Shown here one piece after another: positions 44,135-53,510 of a stretch of DNA of 64,000 nt. Position numbers and translations under genes: made by a program. The DNA comes from Bacillota bacterium (GTDB lineage Bacteria > Bacillota > Clostridia > Clostridiales > Clostridiaceae): assembly GCA_021781745.1 (NCBI GenBank), contig JAJXWH010000028.1, positions 1 to 64,000 of the forward strand, read 5' to 3'. Below the pieces are notes generated by a model, which was given only the letters and a program-made list of their open reading frames with translations, was not told the DNA's origin and searched no databases. How positions within the stretch are numbered: position 1 is the first letter of the stretch; each line of letters opens with the position of its first letter.

Positions 44135-46135
44135 CTAATTTACAATTTGGCTTTCGTGTTTTTCAAAAAAGTCAACACGAGGTTCTAAATATTTTAGCTT
44201 ATGAAATAATTTATCTTCAATAAATTTATAAACTGGTTCAAAAATATAATCCCAATTCCAAATTTGTTCATTTACATTTAGATATTCTCTTACCATTTCA
44301 CATCCATTTGGTGCAATAGGATGAATTAAAGTAATCGCAGTTCTTACTGCATGAAAAGAATCAATTAGTACTTGTTTTCGAAGTGCATTATCATTATTTC
44401 CTTCTGCAAGTTTCATATTACCTGCCCAATATTTATTCATTTTACGTATATAACTATCTAAAACATAGATCACACTATGAAATTCATGATTATGCATTTG
44501 TCTTTCATATGTGAGAATAGCTTCATTGGCATCATCTAAAATATTATTACTTATTTCTCCCACAGGTATTTTTCCATCAAAATATTTTTGTGCAGTGTAA
44601 AAGCAAGATCGGACAAGCCTATTAAATACATTAGTAAGTAAATTACCATCTTTAAGCACTGTATCAGGACCTTGCTTATCTTCTTCAGCCATAAAAACTT
44701 GAGGCGTAAAGCTGGCACTTTTCTTTGAGAGACCAAGCCCTAGAAAGTGCATGCGTAATTGCTCCGCTGTATAATATTGCAACAGTTCTCCTGCCATAGG
44801 CGGCTTAATAGCACTGCTGCTGCTTGCCTTTTTATCCATAAACAATAAATGATTATTAGCAATTAAGTGAGGAAGATTAATATTATCAAACTCTACTTTA
44901 TCTTCACTGCTAATTCCTCGTAATGCCATAAATAATGCCATTTCTGCAATTCCGTAAAAATATATATTATCTTCACCAATAAATTGATATACTTTAGCAT
45001 CTTTTGAATGCCACCATTCTTCCCATTCATCTGAATTCTTACCAATAGATTCAAGGTATGTTTTAGTAAAAGAAATAGGTGCCCAAAGCGATTCTGGCCA
45101 AACCCAAAAAGTTAAATTTTTAAGGTTTTCTTTTTCAGGTACTTCAATTCCCCATTCAACATTTCCAGATAACCTAAATGGAACTAAAGTTTTACCAGTT
45201 CTAAAACGAATTCCTAATTTATCAAATACTTCTCTTGCCATATCTCTATCCTTTAAATTATCAAACACAAAAGAAATAGACGACTTATTTTGTTCATCAA
45301 TAATTGCGTGTTTAGGCAAAGTTTCTTGTAGATTATTAATACCTTCTAATTGTTTTCGTTTCACATATATAATTGGTGCCTTTAAGAATTCTTCAATAGT
45401 ATTTAATAAATATTTTCGCCAATTAGAATGTGTCTTTAAATAATCTACATTCTCTTTTAAAATATCATTGTATTTATCTAATTCAAAATACCAATTTACT
45501 ACATCCTTTAACTCAGGTGTTTTTCCAGATAAAATGCTCTTTGGTTCAATTAATTCATTTGGCATATATTGATGTCCCAAATCACATTCATCCGCATATG
45601 CTTTATCTGAATTACAACCTTCAATTGGGCATTTTCCAACTACTTGACGGCCGTTTAATAATACTTTAAAATCAGGATCATAAAATTGTGGTGAAGATAG
45701 TTTTACTAAATATCCTCCTTCATATAGTTTGTTGAATATTTCTTCCGATACCTTCTTGTGTATTTCTCCAGCTCTGTCTAATGCAGAAGCTGCATATAAA
45801 TTTAAGCTCATTTCATATTTATCTAATACTTCTTTTTGCTTCTCATGATTTTCACGAACATAGTCCTCTATTGTACCTTCATAATTATTTTCATCAACAA
45901 GTTTTCGGTAGCTTGCTAAAATAGGTGATCCATAGCAATCTGTTCCTGATACAAATATTACATTTTCCCTTCCAATTCTATCCCTTAAAAATCTTGCAAA
46001 GGTATCTGCATGAACAAACACACCGCCAACATGACCGAAATGTAATTCTTTATTCCCGTAAGGCATACCTGCAGTTACAATAGCTTTTTTAGGAAATACA
46101 GGTCGTTTTATTTTCCTTTCTTCCATAGTTCCCAC
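44135..46135 (-). CDS. metG: Divergent methionyl-tRNA-synthetase-like class I synthetase
   Basis: A 666-residue class I aminoacyl-tRNA synthetase of the MetRS subgroup. The HIGH-like motif is in AGMPYGNKELHFGHVGGVFVHADTF (about 22-46), with GTDCYGSPIL, a zinc-knuckle region (GKCPIEGC and ADECDLGH), and WVWPESLWAPISF. The KMSKS loop is abnormal: where it should lie the protein reads LLFMDKKASSSSAIKPP, lacking Lys-Met-Ser-Lys-Ser. There is no C-terminal Trbp111-type tRNA-binding domain. It is likely a variant MetRS or a paralogue with altered role. A T-box leader controls it. Symbol metG is by family only. Confidence 0.7.
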   Translation of the reverse strand: MGTMEERKIKRPVFPKKAIVTAGMPYGNKELHFGHVGGVFVHADTFARFLRDRIGRENVIFVSGTDCYGSPILASYRKLVDENNYEGTIEDYVRENHEKQKEVLDKYEMSLNLYAASALDRAGEIHKKVSEEIFNKLYEGGYLVKLSSPQFYDPDFKVLLNGRQVVGKCPIEGCNSDKAYADECDLGHQYMPNELIEPKSILSGKTPELKDVVNWYFELDKYNDILKENVDYLKTHSNWRKYLLNTIEEFLKAPIIYVKRKQLEGINNLQETLPKHAIIDEQNKSSISFVFDNLKDRDMAREVFDKLGIRFRTGKTLVPFRLSGNVEWGIEVPEKENLKNLTFWVWPESLWAPISFTKTYLESIGKNSDEWEEWWHSKDAKVYQFIGEDNIYFYGIAEMALFMALRGISSEDKVEFDNINLPHLIANNHLLFMDKKASSSSAIKPPMAGELLQYYTAEQLRMHFLGLGLSKKSASFTPQVFMAEEDKQGPDTVLKDGNLLTNVFNRLVRSCFYTAQKYFDGKIPVGEISNNILDDANEAILTYERQMHNHEFHSVIYVLDSYIRKMNKYWAGNMKLAEGNNDNALRKQVLIDSFHAVRTAITLIHPIAPNGCEMVREYLNVNEQIWNWDYIFEPVYKFIEDKLFHKLKYLEPRVDFFEKHESQIVN

Positions 46136-46170
46136 TCCTTTAGATATAATATTTCTGAAAAAAGCGTATA

Positions 46171-46545
46171 AAAAAACACCTCCTACAAATCATTTGCAGG
46201 GGCGAATTTATATCGCGGTACCACCCTATTTCATTAGTATGTCACCATACTAATCTTATGGAGTACAAAATTATACTCTAGTTCTGTAACGTGAACAAAC
46301 GTCATAGCATCACCTAATTCAGTTAACTGTGAATGAGGAAATCTCAAAAAGAAAGTTCTATATATACTTTTGAACATAAATACTTTATTCAAAACTATAT
46401 TCTACTCAAACATTCTATATGAATTAAGATCCGTATGCGGCTCCGAGGCTTGTTTCGCTAAAATTTCCGCTATTCCCTCTCAGCGCCAGGAACTTCTCTG
46501 TAAGCTTCTATAGTAACTACTTTTCTCTTCATTGCCTTTATTTTG
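46171..46545 (-). ncRNA. T-box leader of the MetRS-like gene
   Basis: The T-box sequence AGGGTGGTACCGCG is at 46214-46227 (minus strand). It is followed by a terminator in which CCTGCAAAT pairs with ATTTGTAGG, then TTTTTTT (about 46171-46203). Upstream, stem I-type elements are visible near 46460-46540 (AGAGAAAAGTAGTTAC, ACAGAGAAG, GCTGAGAGGGAA). The leader is about 375 nt. It senses uncharged tRNA. I could not find a convincing AUG specifier in the expected stem I position, so the amino acid is not confirmed. Confidence 0.88.
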
Positions 46546-46645
46546 TAAAATTATATTAAATATATAGTTTTTTGTCAAGGGGGAATTAAATTCATAGAAA
46601 AAGGCATAGAATCCAAAATTTTTTTTGGATTCTATGCCACTTTTA

Positions 46646-48307
46646 TTATATACTTAAAAATTTATCAAATCTGCTTCTTGTGTTTTCTTCTCCTATAATT
46701 TGCATTATAGTGTAAATATCAGGTGAGTTAGTTCTGTGAGTTAATGCAGCTCTAACTGCGCCTGCAACGTCTGAAATCATTCCTTTATATTGATCTGGAT
46801 TTGCTTTAAATTCTTTTCTATTTGCGCAATATCCAAGTCTAAGTCCAATTTCTTTTAAGTCTTCAAACCAAGCTTCTTGGCTTTCTACATCAAATTTAAA
46901 TTCATTCTTATAAGTTTCTACAACTTCTTTAGCCACTTCTATTGTCATTCCCTTTGGTAATTCTATTTGCTGCGCAGTTTCCTTATAGAATAATTCATCA
47001 AAGAAATAGAAAATCTTATCCTTTACTTCATCCCATTTTGCAAAATCTTTTCTTGGCTTTGGACCTTCCTTATCTATGTTAAAGATTTCTTTTGCCATAG
47101 ATTCATTTCCTGTAATTAATTTATACATTTCTTCATCAAATTCCTTAGCCCAAGCTACATATTGGTCATAAACATCAGCAGCTCTCATAGCCGCTATTCT
47201 ATCTTTCGATACATCATTTAATTTAACTAAATCAAATAATGCTCCACTCTTACCCATTTTTTCTAAATGAACTTCGAATTCATGATAATCAGCCTTAGGA
47301 TTTTCAGCTCTCCATTCTTCGTAAGTTGAGTTAACTATGTTGAGTAAATATTCTATTACAGTTACTACTGGGAATCCAACTTCCTTGTAGTAAGAAACAG
47401 CTGCCTCAGCATCTTTTCTCTTTGAAAGCTTTCTCTTTGATCCACCATCCTGCTTCATTATTGTTGGTATATGAGCATATCTTGGTGCTTCAAAGCCTAA
47501 AACTTCAAATAATTGAACATGTATAGGAAGTGATGATAACCATTCTTCTCCTCTTATTACATCTGTAGTTCTCATTAAATAATCATCTATTGCATGAGCA
47601 AAGTGATATGTTGGAAGTCCATCGCCTTTAATAAGCACTACATCTTGATTATTTTCTGGGAATGATATGTCGCCTTTTATTAAATCGTGGAACTCAACTC
47701 TCTTTTCAGGATTTCCTGGGGATTTTAATCTTATAATATATTTTTCTCCATTATCAATTCTTTTTATTGCCTCTTCTTCAGTTATATTTCTAAACTTAGC
47801 ATATTCTCCATAGTACCCTGGAGTTATTTTATTAGCTATTTGTCTTTCTCTAAGCTCAGCTAATTCTTCTGGCGTACAGAAATCTGGATAAGCTAATCCT
47901 TTAATAAGTAAATCTTTTGCAAAAGTATTGTAAATTTGCGCTCTTTGACTTTGTCTATATGGACCATATTCCCCCTTAGAAGTATCCTCTCCTGTCATCC
48001 CTTCACTAAAGTCCATACCAAAGTTATGCATTGTAGCTATAGTATCTTCTATCGCACCTTCCACTTCTCTTTTTTGGTCAGTATCTTCTATTCTTAAATA
48101 AAAAACACCTTCACTTTGGCTTGCTAATCTTTCATTTATTAGCGCAGCAAATACTCCACCTATATGTTGAAATCCAGTTGGGCTAGGTGCATATCTTGTA
48201 ACTCTTGCTCCTTCTTTAAGATTTCTCTTTGGATATTTCTCAATGTAATACTCAGGTGTGTGTTCAACATTTCCAAATATTATATCTGCTAATTTTTCAA
48301 AACTCAT
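46646..48307 (-). CDS. gltX: Glutamyl-tRNA synthetase
   Basis: A 553-residue class Ic GluRS. HIGH-like motif in [18 protein letters not shown] (about 38-55), [30 protein letters not shown], and the KMSKS-like [16 protein letters not shown]. The C-terminal anticodon-binding cage follows. It is longer than standard bacterial GluRS (about 480-490), as in clostridial enzymes of this type. A ribosome-binding site AAAGGAG precedes the ATG. A DUF1697 gene lies upstream on the same strand, with a weak terminator between. Confidence 0.95.
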   Translation of the reverse strand: MSFEKLADIIFGNVEHTPEYYIEKYPKRNLKEGARVTRYAPSPTGFQHIGGVFAALINERLASQSEGVFYLRIEDTDQKREVEGAIEDTIATMHNFGMDFSEGMTGEDTSKGEYGPYRQSQRAQIYNTFAKDLLIKGLAYPDFCTPEELAELRERQIANKITPGYYGEYAKFRNITEEEAIKRIDNGEKYIIRLKSPGNPEKRVEFHDLIKGDISFPENNQDVVLIKGDGLPTYHFAHAIDDYLMRTTDVIRGEEWLSSLPIHVQLFEVLGFEAPRYAHIPTIMKQDGGSKRKLSKRKDAEAAVSYYKEVGFPVVTVIEYLLNIVNSTYEEWRAENPKADYHEFEVHLEKMGKSGALFDLVKLNDVSKDRIAAMRAADVYDQYVAWAKEFDEEMYKLITGNESMAKEIFNIDKEGPKPRKDFAKWDEVKDKIFYFFDELFYKETAQQIELPKGMTIEVAKEVVETYKNEFKFDVESQEAWFEDLKEIGLRLGYCANRKEFKANPDQYKGMISDVAGAVRAALTHRTNSPDIYTIMQIIGEENTRSRFDKFLSI

Positions 48308-48373
48308 TACTTTTATCTCTCCTTTAAATATCTTGCTTACAAGGAATTATTAGCCCCTTGTCATGGCGATTTA

Positions 48374-48397
48374 AATAAAAGCTACATAATATAGCTT
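48374..48397 (-). terminator. Weak terminator between DUF1697 gene and gltX
   Basis: On the minus strand AGCTA-TATTATG-TAGCT is followed by TTTATTT. The stem is short, so read-through into gltX is possible. Confidence 0.5.
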
Positions 48398-48425
48398 GCA
48401 ATTAAACATTTTATTATTACTTAGG

Positions 48426-48992
48426 TTAATTTAAAAATTCTTTGGCTTTCGCCAATGTATAAAGTTTATTTATTGTTTTCCAGTTTCGCACTGTAACCAA
48501 AACATCTAGCTTATGAAGATTATTAGCCAGTTTGGAATTTCTGATACTGTTATGAAATAAAAGAAAAACTTCTTGACCTATGATTTTATACCTATTATTT
48601 TGATTCTTATAGACATCCAATTTCTTAATATTTTCTTCTAATGGCGCATCACTAAGTATCCCAATATATAGACTTTCTGCTTTTGATGAAGATTCAGCCT
48701 CAAGTATTTCCTTCTCTGAAAACGGGCAATTCTTTATAATCTGCTCTATTTCTTTACTTGTTCTTAAAATAACAGCAACCGAAAATCCAAAAGCATTTTC
48801 AATCTCTTGTTCAATTTTTTCTACTAACATTCCCTTTTCTTCATTTGATTTAAATAAAACATTACCACTTTGAATATAAGTTTGAACTTCGCTTAATCCT
48901 ATAGATTCTAATACTCGCTTTAAATCATTCATCTTAATAATATTTTTGCCACCAACATTAATACCTCTCAGAAGCGCTATAAAAATAGTCAT
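48426..48992 (-). CDS. DUF1697 protein under T-box control
   Basis: A 188-residue cytosolic protein with the DUF1697 signature MTIFIALLRGINVGGKNIIKMNDLKRVLE and YIQSGNVLFKSNE near the N-terminus. The C-terminus has SKLANNLHKLDVLVTVRNWKTINKLYTLA, also typical of the family. The biochemical role is unknown. A T-box leader ends about 70 nt upstream, and the gene lies upstream of gltX on the same strand, so the T-box may control one or both. The ribosome-binding site AAGGAG precedes the ATG. Confidence 0.85.
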   Translation of the reverse strand: MTIFIALLRGINVGGKNIIKMNDLKRVLESIGLSEVQTYIQSGNVLFKSNEEKGMLVEKIEQEIENAFGFSVAVILRTSKEIEQIIKNCPFSEKEILEAESSSKAESLYIGILSDAPLEENIKKLDVYKNQNNRYKIIGQEVFLLFHNSIRNSKLANNLHKLDVLVTVRNWKTINKLYTLAKAKEFLN

Positions 48993-49065
48993 TTATACCC
49001 ACTCTCCTTTATCAATTGGATGATTAGCGGCTTTTCTTATTAAATTTTTTATTTTTATAAATACT

Positions 49066-49320
49066 AAAAAACCCTTCATCCCAAAAATACTTAGGACGAA
49101 AGGCTTAACTTCCGCGTTACCACCTAAATTGATTAAATTAATTAACTTAATCCACTTAATTATCTTTAAGGGAACAACCCCATAAATATACTACGCCGAA
49201 AGGCTTTCTATCTATTGCTCCAAAGCTTCCTTCAATAGCTTTAAATTCTAGGATTACACCCTCCCTAGATCTCTTTAAATTAAAATTCTATTTACTCTTC
49301 TTTTTCATTGCTATTATCTA
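49066..49320 (-). ncRNA. T-box leader upstream of the DUF1697/gltX genes
   Basis: The T-box core AGGTGGTAACGCGG is at 49112-49125 (minus strand). It is followed by a terminator: CCTTTCGTCC pairs with GGGATGAAGG, then TTTTTT (about 49066-49104). A compact stem I is visible upstream (GAAGAGTAAATAG near 49300, AGAGATCTAGGGAGGGTGTAATCCTAG, then CTATT closing with AATAG). The 3' side of stem I reads AGAATTTAAAG, in which GAA (Glu) is a plausible specifier. That would suit gltX, but is my inference. Confidence 0.88.
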
Positions 49321-49502
49321 TATTTCATCTATTATTTTCAAAATACAAATTAATTATACATTTTGAAAATCTCAATGTAAAGATAAATTCTATCAGTTAA
49401 AAGAATTTATGTATATTCGTTACGCTGATAATGAATTTTATATACTATTAATAGCATGCGTGGTTTCTAATAAAACCAAGAACTAAGCAAATTTTTTCTC
49501 AA

Positions 49503-49874
49503 TTACTGATTATTAGCCTGCATTCTTTTCTGTTCTTCCATTTGTTTTAAATAATTAATTTGAGTTTCTGTTTTTCCTTCATACTTCAAGCTATTCTCAA
49601 TCTCGTTAACAGTTGCTCCATTTGAGCTAGCACCACTTAATTCTAATTTAATTTTTTCAAATTGCTCCTGTGTCAGTTTAATATAACTTCCACAACTAGG
49701 ACATGCAATTTGATATGATTTTTTGTATGGTATTACAGGTATAAAAAACAGAGTAAACCATGTTCTTACAATACATAGCTGCCAAACACTTGTCTTATTA
49801 CAATAATTGCAAGTTCGTTGTGTCACTCCACCTATAAACTTTCTTGTCACTCTTCCCCAGCCCCAGATTATCAT
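49503..49874 (-). CDS. Zinc-ribbon membrane-associated protein (123 aa)
   Basis: A 123-residue protein with a split zinc ribbon: CNYCNKTSVW (about 22-31) and CPSCGSYIKL (about 58-67), flanking a hydrophobic stretch (WFTLFFIPVIPYKKSY) that resembles small clostridial zinc-ribbon proteins. The C-terminal third is polar with Gln/Glu-rich ends. The start is the first ATG after a GGAG site. Function unknown. It lies 67 bp downstream of a GNAT gene on the same strand. Confidence 0.7.
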   Translation of the reverse strand: MIIWGWGRVTRKFIGGVTQRTCNYCNKTSVWQLCIVRTWFTLFFIPVIPYKKSYQIACPSCGSYIKLTQEQFEKIKLELSGASSNGATVNEIENSLKYEGKTETQINYLKQMEEQKRMQANNQ

Positions 49875-49941
49875 TTTATCACTCCTTATACAGTATTTAC
49901 AAATAATTATATCATTTCACTTTATTTTCCACAATATTCAA

Positions 49942-50469
49942 CTATTTTACTATAAAGGTAGCATGATGAAAATCACTAATATTCTTCTTTGCTTTAATAA
50001 AATCACATTTTTTTATTTTTATAGGTGTAACTAAATCACCATAAAAATTTATTGGTGTCCCTATAATTTTACATCCTAGCCTTCCTAACATTTTAACTGT
50101 TACATTACGCGCTTCACTAAAAATCTCTTCAGCCCCCAAATTAAAAATTTCATCTAGTGAAAATAAAGCTATTTTCTTACCAATTCCCATACCTCGAAAC
50201 ATTTTGTCAACAGCATACCTTCCCCAATGCCATTCATCATTTTCTATCCATGCTGCTGAAATACCAATAATATCTTCTCCCACTTTTGCACACCACCATA
50301 TTGGTTTTAAATTTTCATTTAAAGGAATTAAGTTCGCTGGAATATTTTGTTCACCATTGAATACTTCTGTTGCTAATTTAATTACATCTTCCATATAACT
50401 TGGTAAAACTCTCTCTACTTTTATTCTAGAATTGTTTTTTCTAACTGTTTCTTCACTATTCATTTTCAA
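49942..50469 (-). CDS. GNAT-family N-acetyltransferase
   Basis: A 175-residue single-domain GNAT enzyme. The acetyl-CoA site is in GRYAVDKMFRGMGIGKKIALFSLDEIF (about 89-115, RGMGIG corresponding to the Q/RxxGxG/A loop). The remainder has the usual beta-alpha pattern (WWCAKVGEDIIGISAAWIEN). Substrate unknown. The first ATG (50469) has a GAGG site. It stands between the CoA-transferase region and the zinc-ribbon gene. Confidence 0.82.
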   Translation of the reverse strand: MKMNSEETVRKNNSRIKVERVLPSYMEDVIKLATEVFNGEQNIPANLIPLNENLKPIWWCAKVGEDIIGISAAWIENDEWHWGRYAVDKMFRGMGIGKKIALFSLDEIFNLGAEEIFSEARNVTVKMLGRLGCKIIGTPINFYGDLVTPIKIKKCDFIKAKKNISDFHHATFIVK

Positions 50470-50692
50470 TACCTCAAGTTATTAATAATATAAACAGATT
50501 ATACTGCGCTAAAAAATATATAACAAGTCATTAATACTATGCCATAAAAAATATGAAGTTTTTATCTGTATTTTGTAAGAATTATAAAGAATTCTTTCAC
50601 ATTAAATAGAAATAAGTACTAAAGGTGATAGAACTAATTTTCTTAATAGTTACATCACCTTATTCTTGTAATAATAGCTTATAAATAACACT

Positions 50693-51328
50693 TTATTTAT
50701 TTGCAAGATATAAAACTAATTCCTCTCTGGTAAATCTTTTAGGTTCTTTGAATCCATTTAAGGTTAATGCTTTATAATAAGTCTCTGCTACCCTTTCAAC
50801 ATATTTTGCCTTTGATAATATATCTTCTACATCTTTACTTATTACGGCAACACCATTACTTTCCAACAAACATGCATCACTTGTTTTAAATTTCTCTATT
50901 AAATCTTTAGATATCCCAGTAGTTTTTGTTTTATCATAATTAGCAACATAAATATACCCTCCATAATTAGCAGCATCATAAGTTATTGGTGGAATAACCT
51001 TATTTATAACGGCAAAGGAAGATGCATAGCTTGGGTTAACATGCATAATTGTTCGTATCTCTTTCCTAGCCTTATAAATTTCAAGATGCATTTGTAAATC
51101 GCTACACACTTCAATTCCTTCAACTACTTGAATTTTATTTCCATTTAAATCTACTATACAAACATGCTCTTCAGTCAAATTTTCCACTTTAATTTTTGAA
51201 GGCGTTATAATTACATATCCAGAACTTTCATCTCGTATACTAAAACTACCCGTATTTTCCGTACACAAATTATACTTTTCTGCATATTTAGCCATTTTAA
51301 GAAGTTTTATTTTTAAATTTTCTAACAT
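50693..51328 (-). CDS. Class II aldolase/adducin-like protein with missing metal ligands
   Basis: A 211-residue protein of the class II aldolase (fuculose-phosphate aldolase/adducin) fold: NLCTENTGSFSIRDES (about 17-32), TPSKIKVENLTEEHVCIVDLNG, and DLQMHLEIYKARKEIRTIMHVNPSYAS. The zinc site normally needs HxH and a later NHG. Here the first motif is MHVNP, with Asn for the second His, and the later motif is LLESNGVAVI, with Asn for His. The Zn-dependent aldol reaction is therefore doubtful. I start at 51328 because GGAGG lies 8 nt before it. It follows a CoA-transferase gene by 27 bp, probably one operon. Confidence 0.75.
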   Translation of the reverse strand: MLENLKIKLLKMAKYAEKYNLCTENTGSFSIRDESSGYVIITPSKIKVENLTEEHVCIVDLNGNKIQVVEGIEVCSDLQMHLEIYKARKEIRTIMHVNPSYASSFAVINKVIPPITYDAANYGGYIYVANYDKTKTTGISKDLIEKFKTSDACLLESNGVAVISKDVEDILSKAKYVERVAETYYKALTLNGFKEPKRFTREELVLYLANK

Positions 51329-51355
51329 ACTATTATCCTCCTTCATATCTTTTAA

Positions 51356-52906
51356 TTATCCTTTTAATCCCATTAATTCATCCATAAATATTCTCCTATC
51401 CATAAGCTTAAGGTTTTCATCTATAATTGGTTTAAAATCTAATAAATCTAATAAATCTTTTTTGATATCTATACCTGGTGCTATTTCTATTAAGTACACT
51501 CCACTATCTTTTAATTCAAATACAGCTCTTTCAGTTATATATATAACAGTTTGCTTTACTTTCATTGCATATTTGCCACTAAAAGTAATTTGCTCAACAG
51601 AATCAACAAATTTCTTTTCTCTTCCTTCATTTATAATTTTCAACTCTCCATTATCTATTTTGACCTCTAGTCCTTTAGCTGTTAATGTACCACAAAAAAC
51701 TACCTTTTTAGAATTCTGTGTAATATTAATAAATCCTCCACAGCCTGCAATCCTTGTCCCAAATTTGCTTACATTTATATTCCCATGCTTGTCTACTTGT
51801 GCAAGACCTAAAAATGCAATATCTAAACCTCCTCCATCATAAAAATCAAACTGTGTAGGTTGATCAAATATACATTCTGGATTTATTGAAGCTCCAAATT
51901 TTTTTCCACCTTGAGGTATTCCTCCTATAGGTCCCGGTTCAACAGTCAACGTAATAAACTCTCCAATTCCCTCTTCATTTGCAACATTAGATACAGCTTC
52001 AGGTACTCCTATTCCGATATTAACAACTGTTCCTTTAACTAGTTCCATAGCAGCTCTTCTTCCTATTATTTTTCTAGAATCTAGTTTCAATGGTTCTAAA
52101 TTATTAACTGTTATCTTTATATCTCCAGCCAATGATGGATCATAATTATATCCTAATACTTGCTCTTGATCCTCCTTATCCTTTGTTTCTACTATATAAT
52201 CAACGTAAATTCTTGGTATCTTAATAGATCTCGGATCTAATGTTTCTGATTTAACAACTTTTTCAACTTGTACGATGACAATTCCACCGCAATTTCTAAC
52301 TGCTTGCGCTATGCACGTAGCTTCAGAGTAAGTAGCTTCATGCTCCATCGTAATATTACCTTTCTCATCAGCATATGTCCCCCTAATAAAGGCCACATTG
52401 ATACTAGGAAATTTATACAATAAATTTTCTTGACCTAATATTTCTATTACTTCAACTATTTCATCTTTAGTAATTGAATTAGCTTTCCCACCTTCTATTC
52501 TTGGATCTACAAAAGTATTTAATCCAACTTTACTTATGGTTGCTATTTTTTTACTTGCTATATCTCTAAATATATTACACATAATTCCTTGAGGTAGATT
52601 ATATGCATATATTTTATTATTTCTAATTAATTGACCTATCATAGGTGCTAAATTAAAGTGGCCTCCTATAACTTTTTTTATCAAACCTTCGTGGGCTAAA
52701 TGATTTAAACCTTTACTTTCTCCATCACCTTGTGCTGCTGCAAACATTAAAGTCAGGTTCCTTGGATTTTTCTCCTCAATAAATCTTTTCTCTAAGCTTT
52801 TCAAAAGCGCTTCTGGAACTCCCAATGATGCAAACCCCGACGTTGCTAAAACATCTCCATCCTTTATCAACTTTGCTGCTTCAGTAGAACTAATTACTTT
52901 CACCAT
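51356..52906 (-). CDS. Family I CoA-transferase (acyl-CoA:acetate/propionate type)
   Basis: A 516-residue fused alpha-beta CoA-transferase. The alpha part begins MVKVISSTEAAKLIKDGDVLATSGFASLGVP and has the GGHFNLAPMIGQLI block. The beta part has GTVVNIGIGVPEAVSNVANEEG and the catalytic Glu in FITLTVEPGPIGGIPQGG (about residue 330). This resembles propionate/acetate CoA-transferases, which move CoA between short acyl groups. I start at 52906 (GGAG 9 nt upstream). The next gene, 27 bp on, is a degenerate class II aldolase-like protein, so they probably share a pathway on a small organic acid. Confidence 0.85.
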   Translation of the reverse strand: MVKVISSTEAAKLIKDGDVLATSGFASLGVPEALLKSLEKRFIEEKNPRNLTLMFAAAQGDGESKGLNHLAHEGLIKKVIGGHFNLAPMIGQLIRNNKIYAYNLPQGIMCNIFRDIASKKIATISKVGLNTFVDPRIEGGKANSITKDEIVEVIEILGQENLLYKFPSINVAFIRGTYADEKGNITMEHEATYSEATCIAQAVRNCGGIVIVQVEKVVKSETLDPRSIKIPRIYVDYIVETKDKEDQEQVLGYNYDPSLAGDIKITVNNLEPLKLDSRKIIGRRAAMELVKGTVVNIGIGVPEAVSNVANEEGIGEFITLTVEPGPIGGIPQGGKKFGASINPECIFDQPTQFDFYDGGGLDIAFLGLAQVDKHGNINVSKFGTRIAGCGGFINITQNSKKVVFCGTLTAKGLEVKIDNGELKIINEGREKKFVDSVEQITFSGKYAMKVKQTVIYITERAVFELKDSGVYLIEIAPGIDIKKDLLDLLDFKPIIDENLKLMDRRIFMDELMGLKG

Positions 52907-53416
52907 GAATATCAACTCCTAACTTTTTAAATATGATAGTTATTTATTTGTCAATATATCCCAATTAAATTTTAATTCTTTGTTTATTTTTTGTCAATTA
53001 ATTTTCTGATAATTCTGAATATTTTTTATTTCCTTTTACCTACTCTTAAAATTATTATGGGTTTTATTATTTTTTTACTTTAATATTACTTAGAAATTAT
53101 CTTTATATATGTTCTTATAAAATAAATAAAATTTAAATTCATTTCTATAAAATATACTTATAATTTATGAAATATGCATACAAATTGTTATTATTCTTTG
53201 TTACTTTTTTAACTATTTTTTTCATAATCATTGTTAGATAAATTTCATATCAAATCTTATTCTTCATCTCCTTTCATAAAAATTCTTAAATGAATATCAT
53301 TTAATATGGTATTGACCTGTTAGTTGCTTTTACATTCTCATTATAGAAACTATCTAAAAATAACAAGGATAGTTTATAATCACCAAGTGATAGCGACTTT
53401 AGTACAAATAAAATTA
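52907..53416. other. Long AT-rich intergenic region without recognised gene
   Basis: About 500 bp between the CoA-transferase gene and the amylase terminator. It contains T-rich stretches and scattered short frames without ribosome-binding sites. I see no riboswitch, repeat or insertion sequence. The promoter of the CoA-transferase operon must lie here, but no convincing -35/-10 pair was identified. Confidence 0.4.
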
Positions 53417-53452
53417 GAGAGCCCAAATATATTTTTAGGCTCTCTCTATTAT
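53417..53452 (-). terminator. Terminator of the amylase gene
   Basis: AGAGAGCC pairs with GGCTCTCT (8 bp, loop about 14 nt) roughly 60 bp past the amylase stop at 53511, followed on the minus strand by AATTTTATTT. Confidence 0.65.
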
Positions 53453-53510
53453 AATTAAAAAAATAAATTTTCTTTAAAATATATAATATAAAACTTAAAA
53501 TTATGATAAT

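Noticed and set aside
53157..53245. 28-codon frame starting MIMKKIVKKVTK on the minus strand
   Set aside because: There is no ribosome-binding site, the base composition is that of AT-rich spacer, and nothing is recognised in the product.
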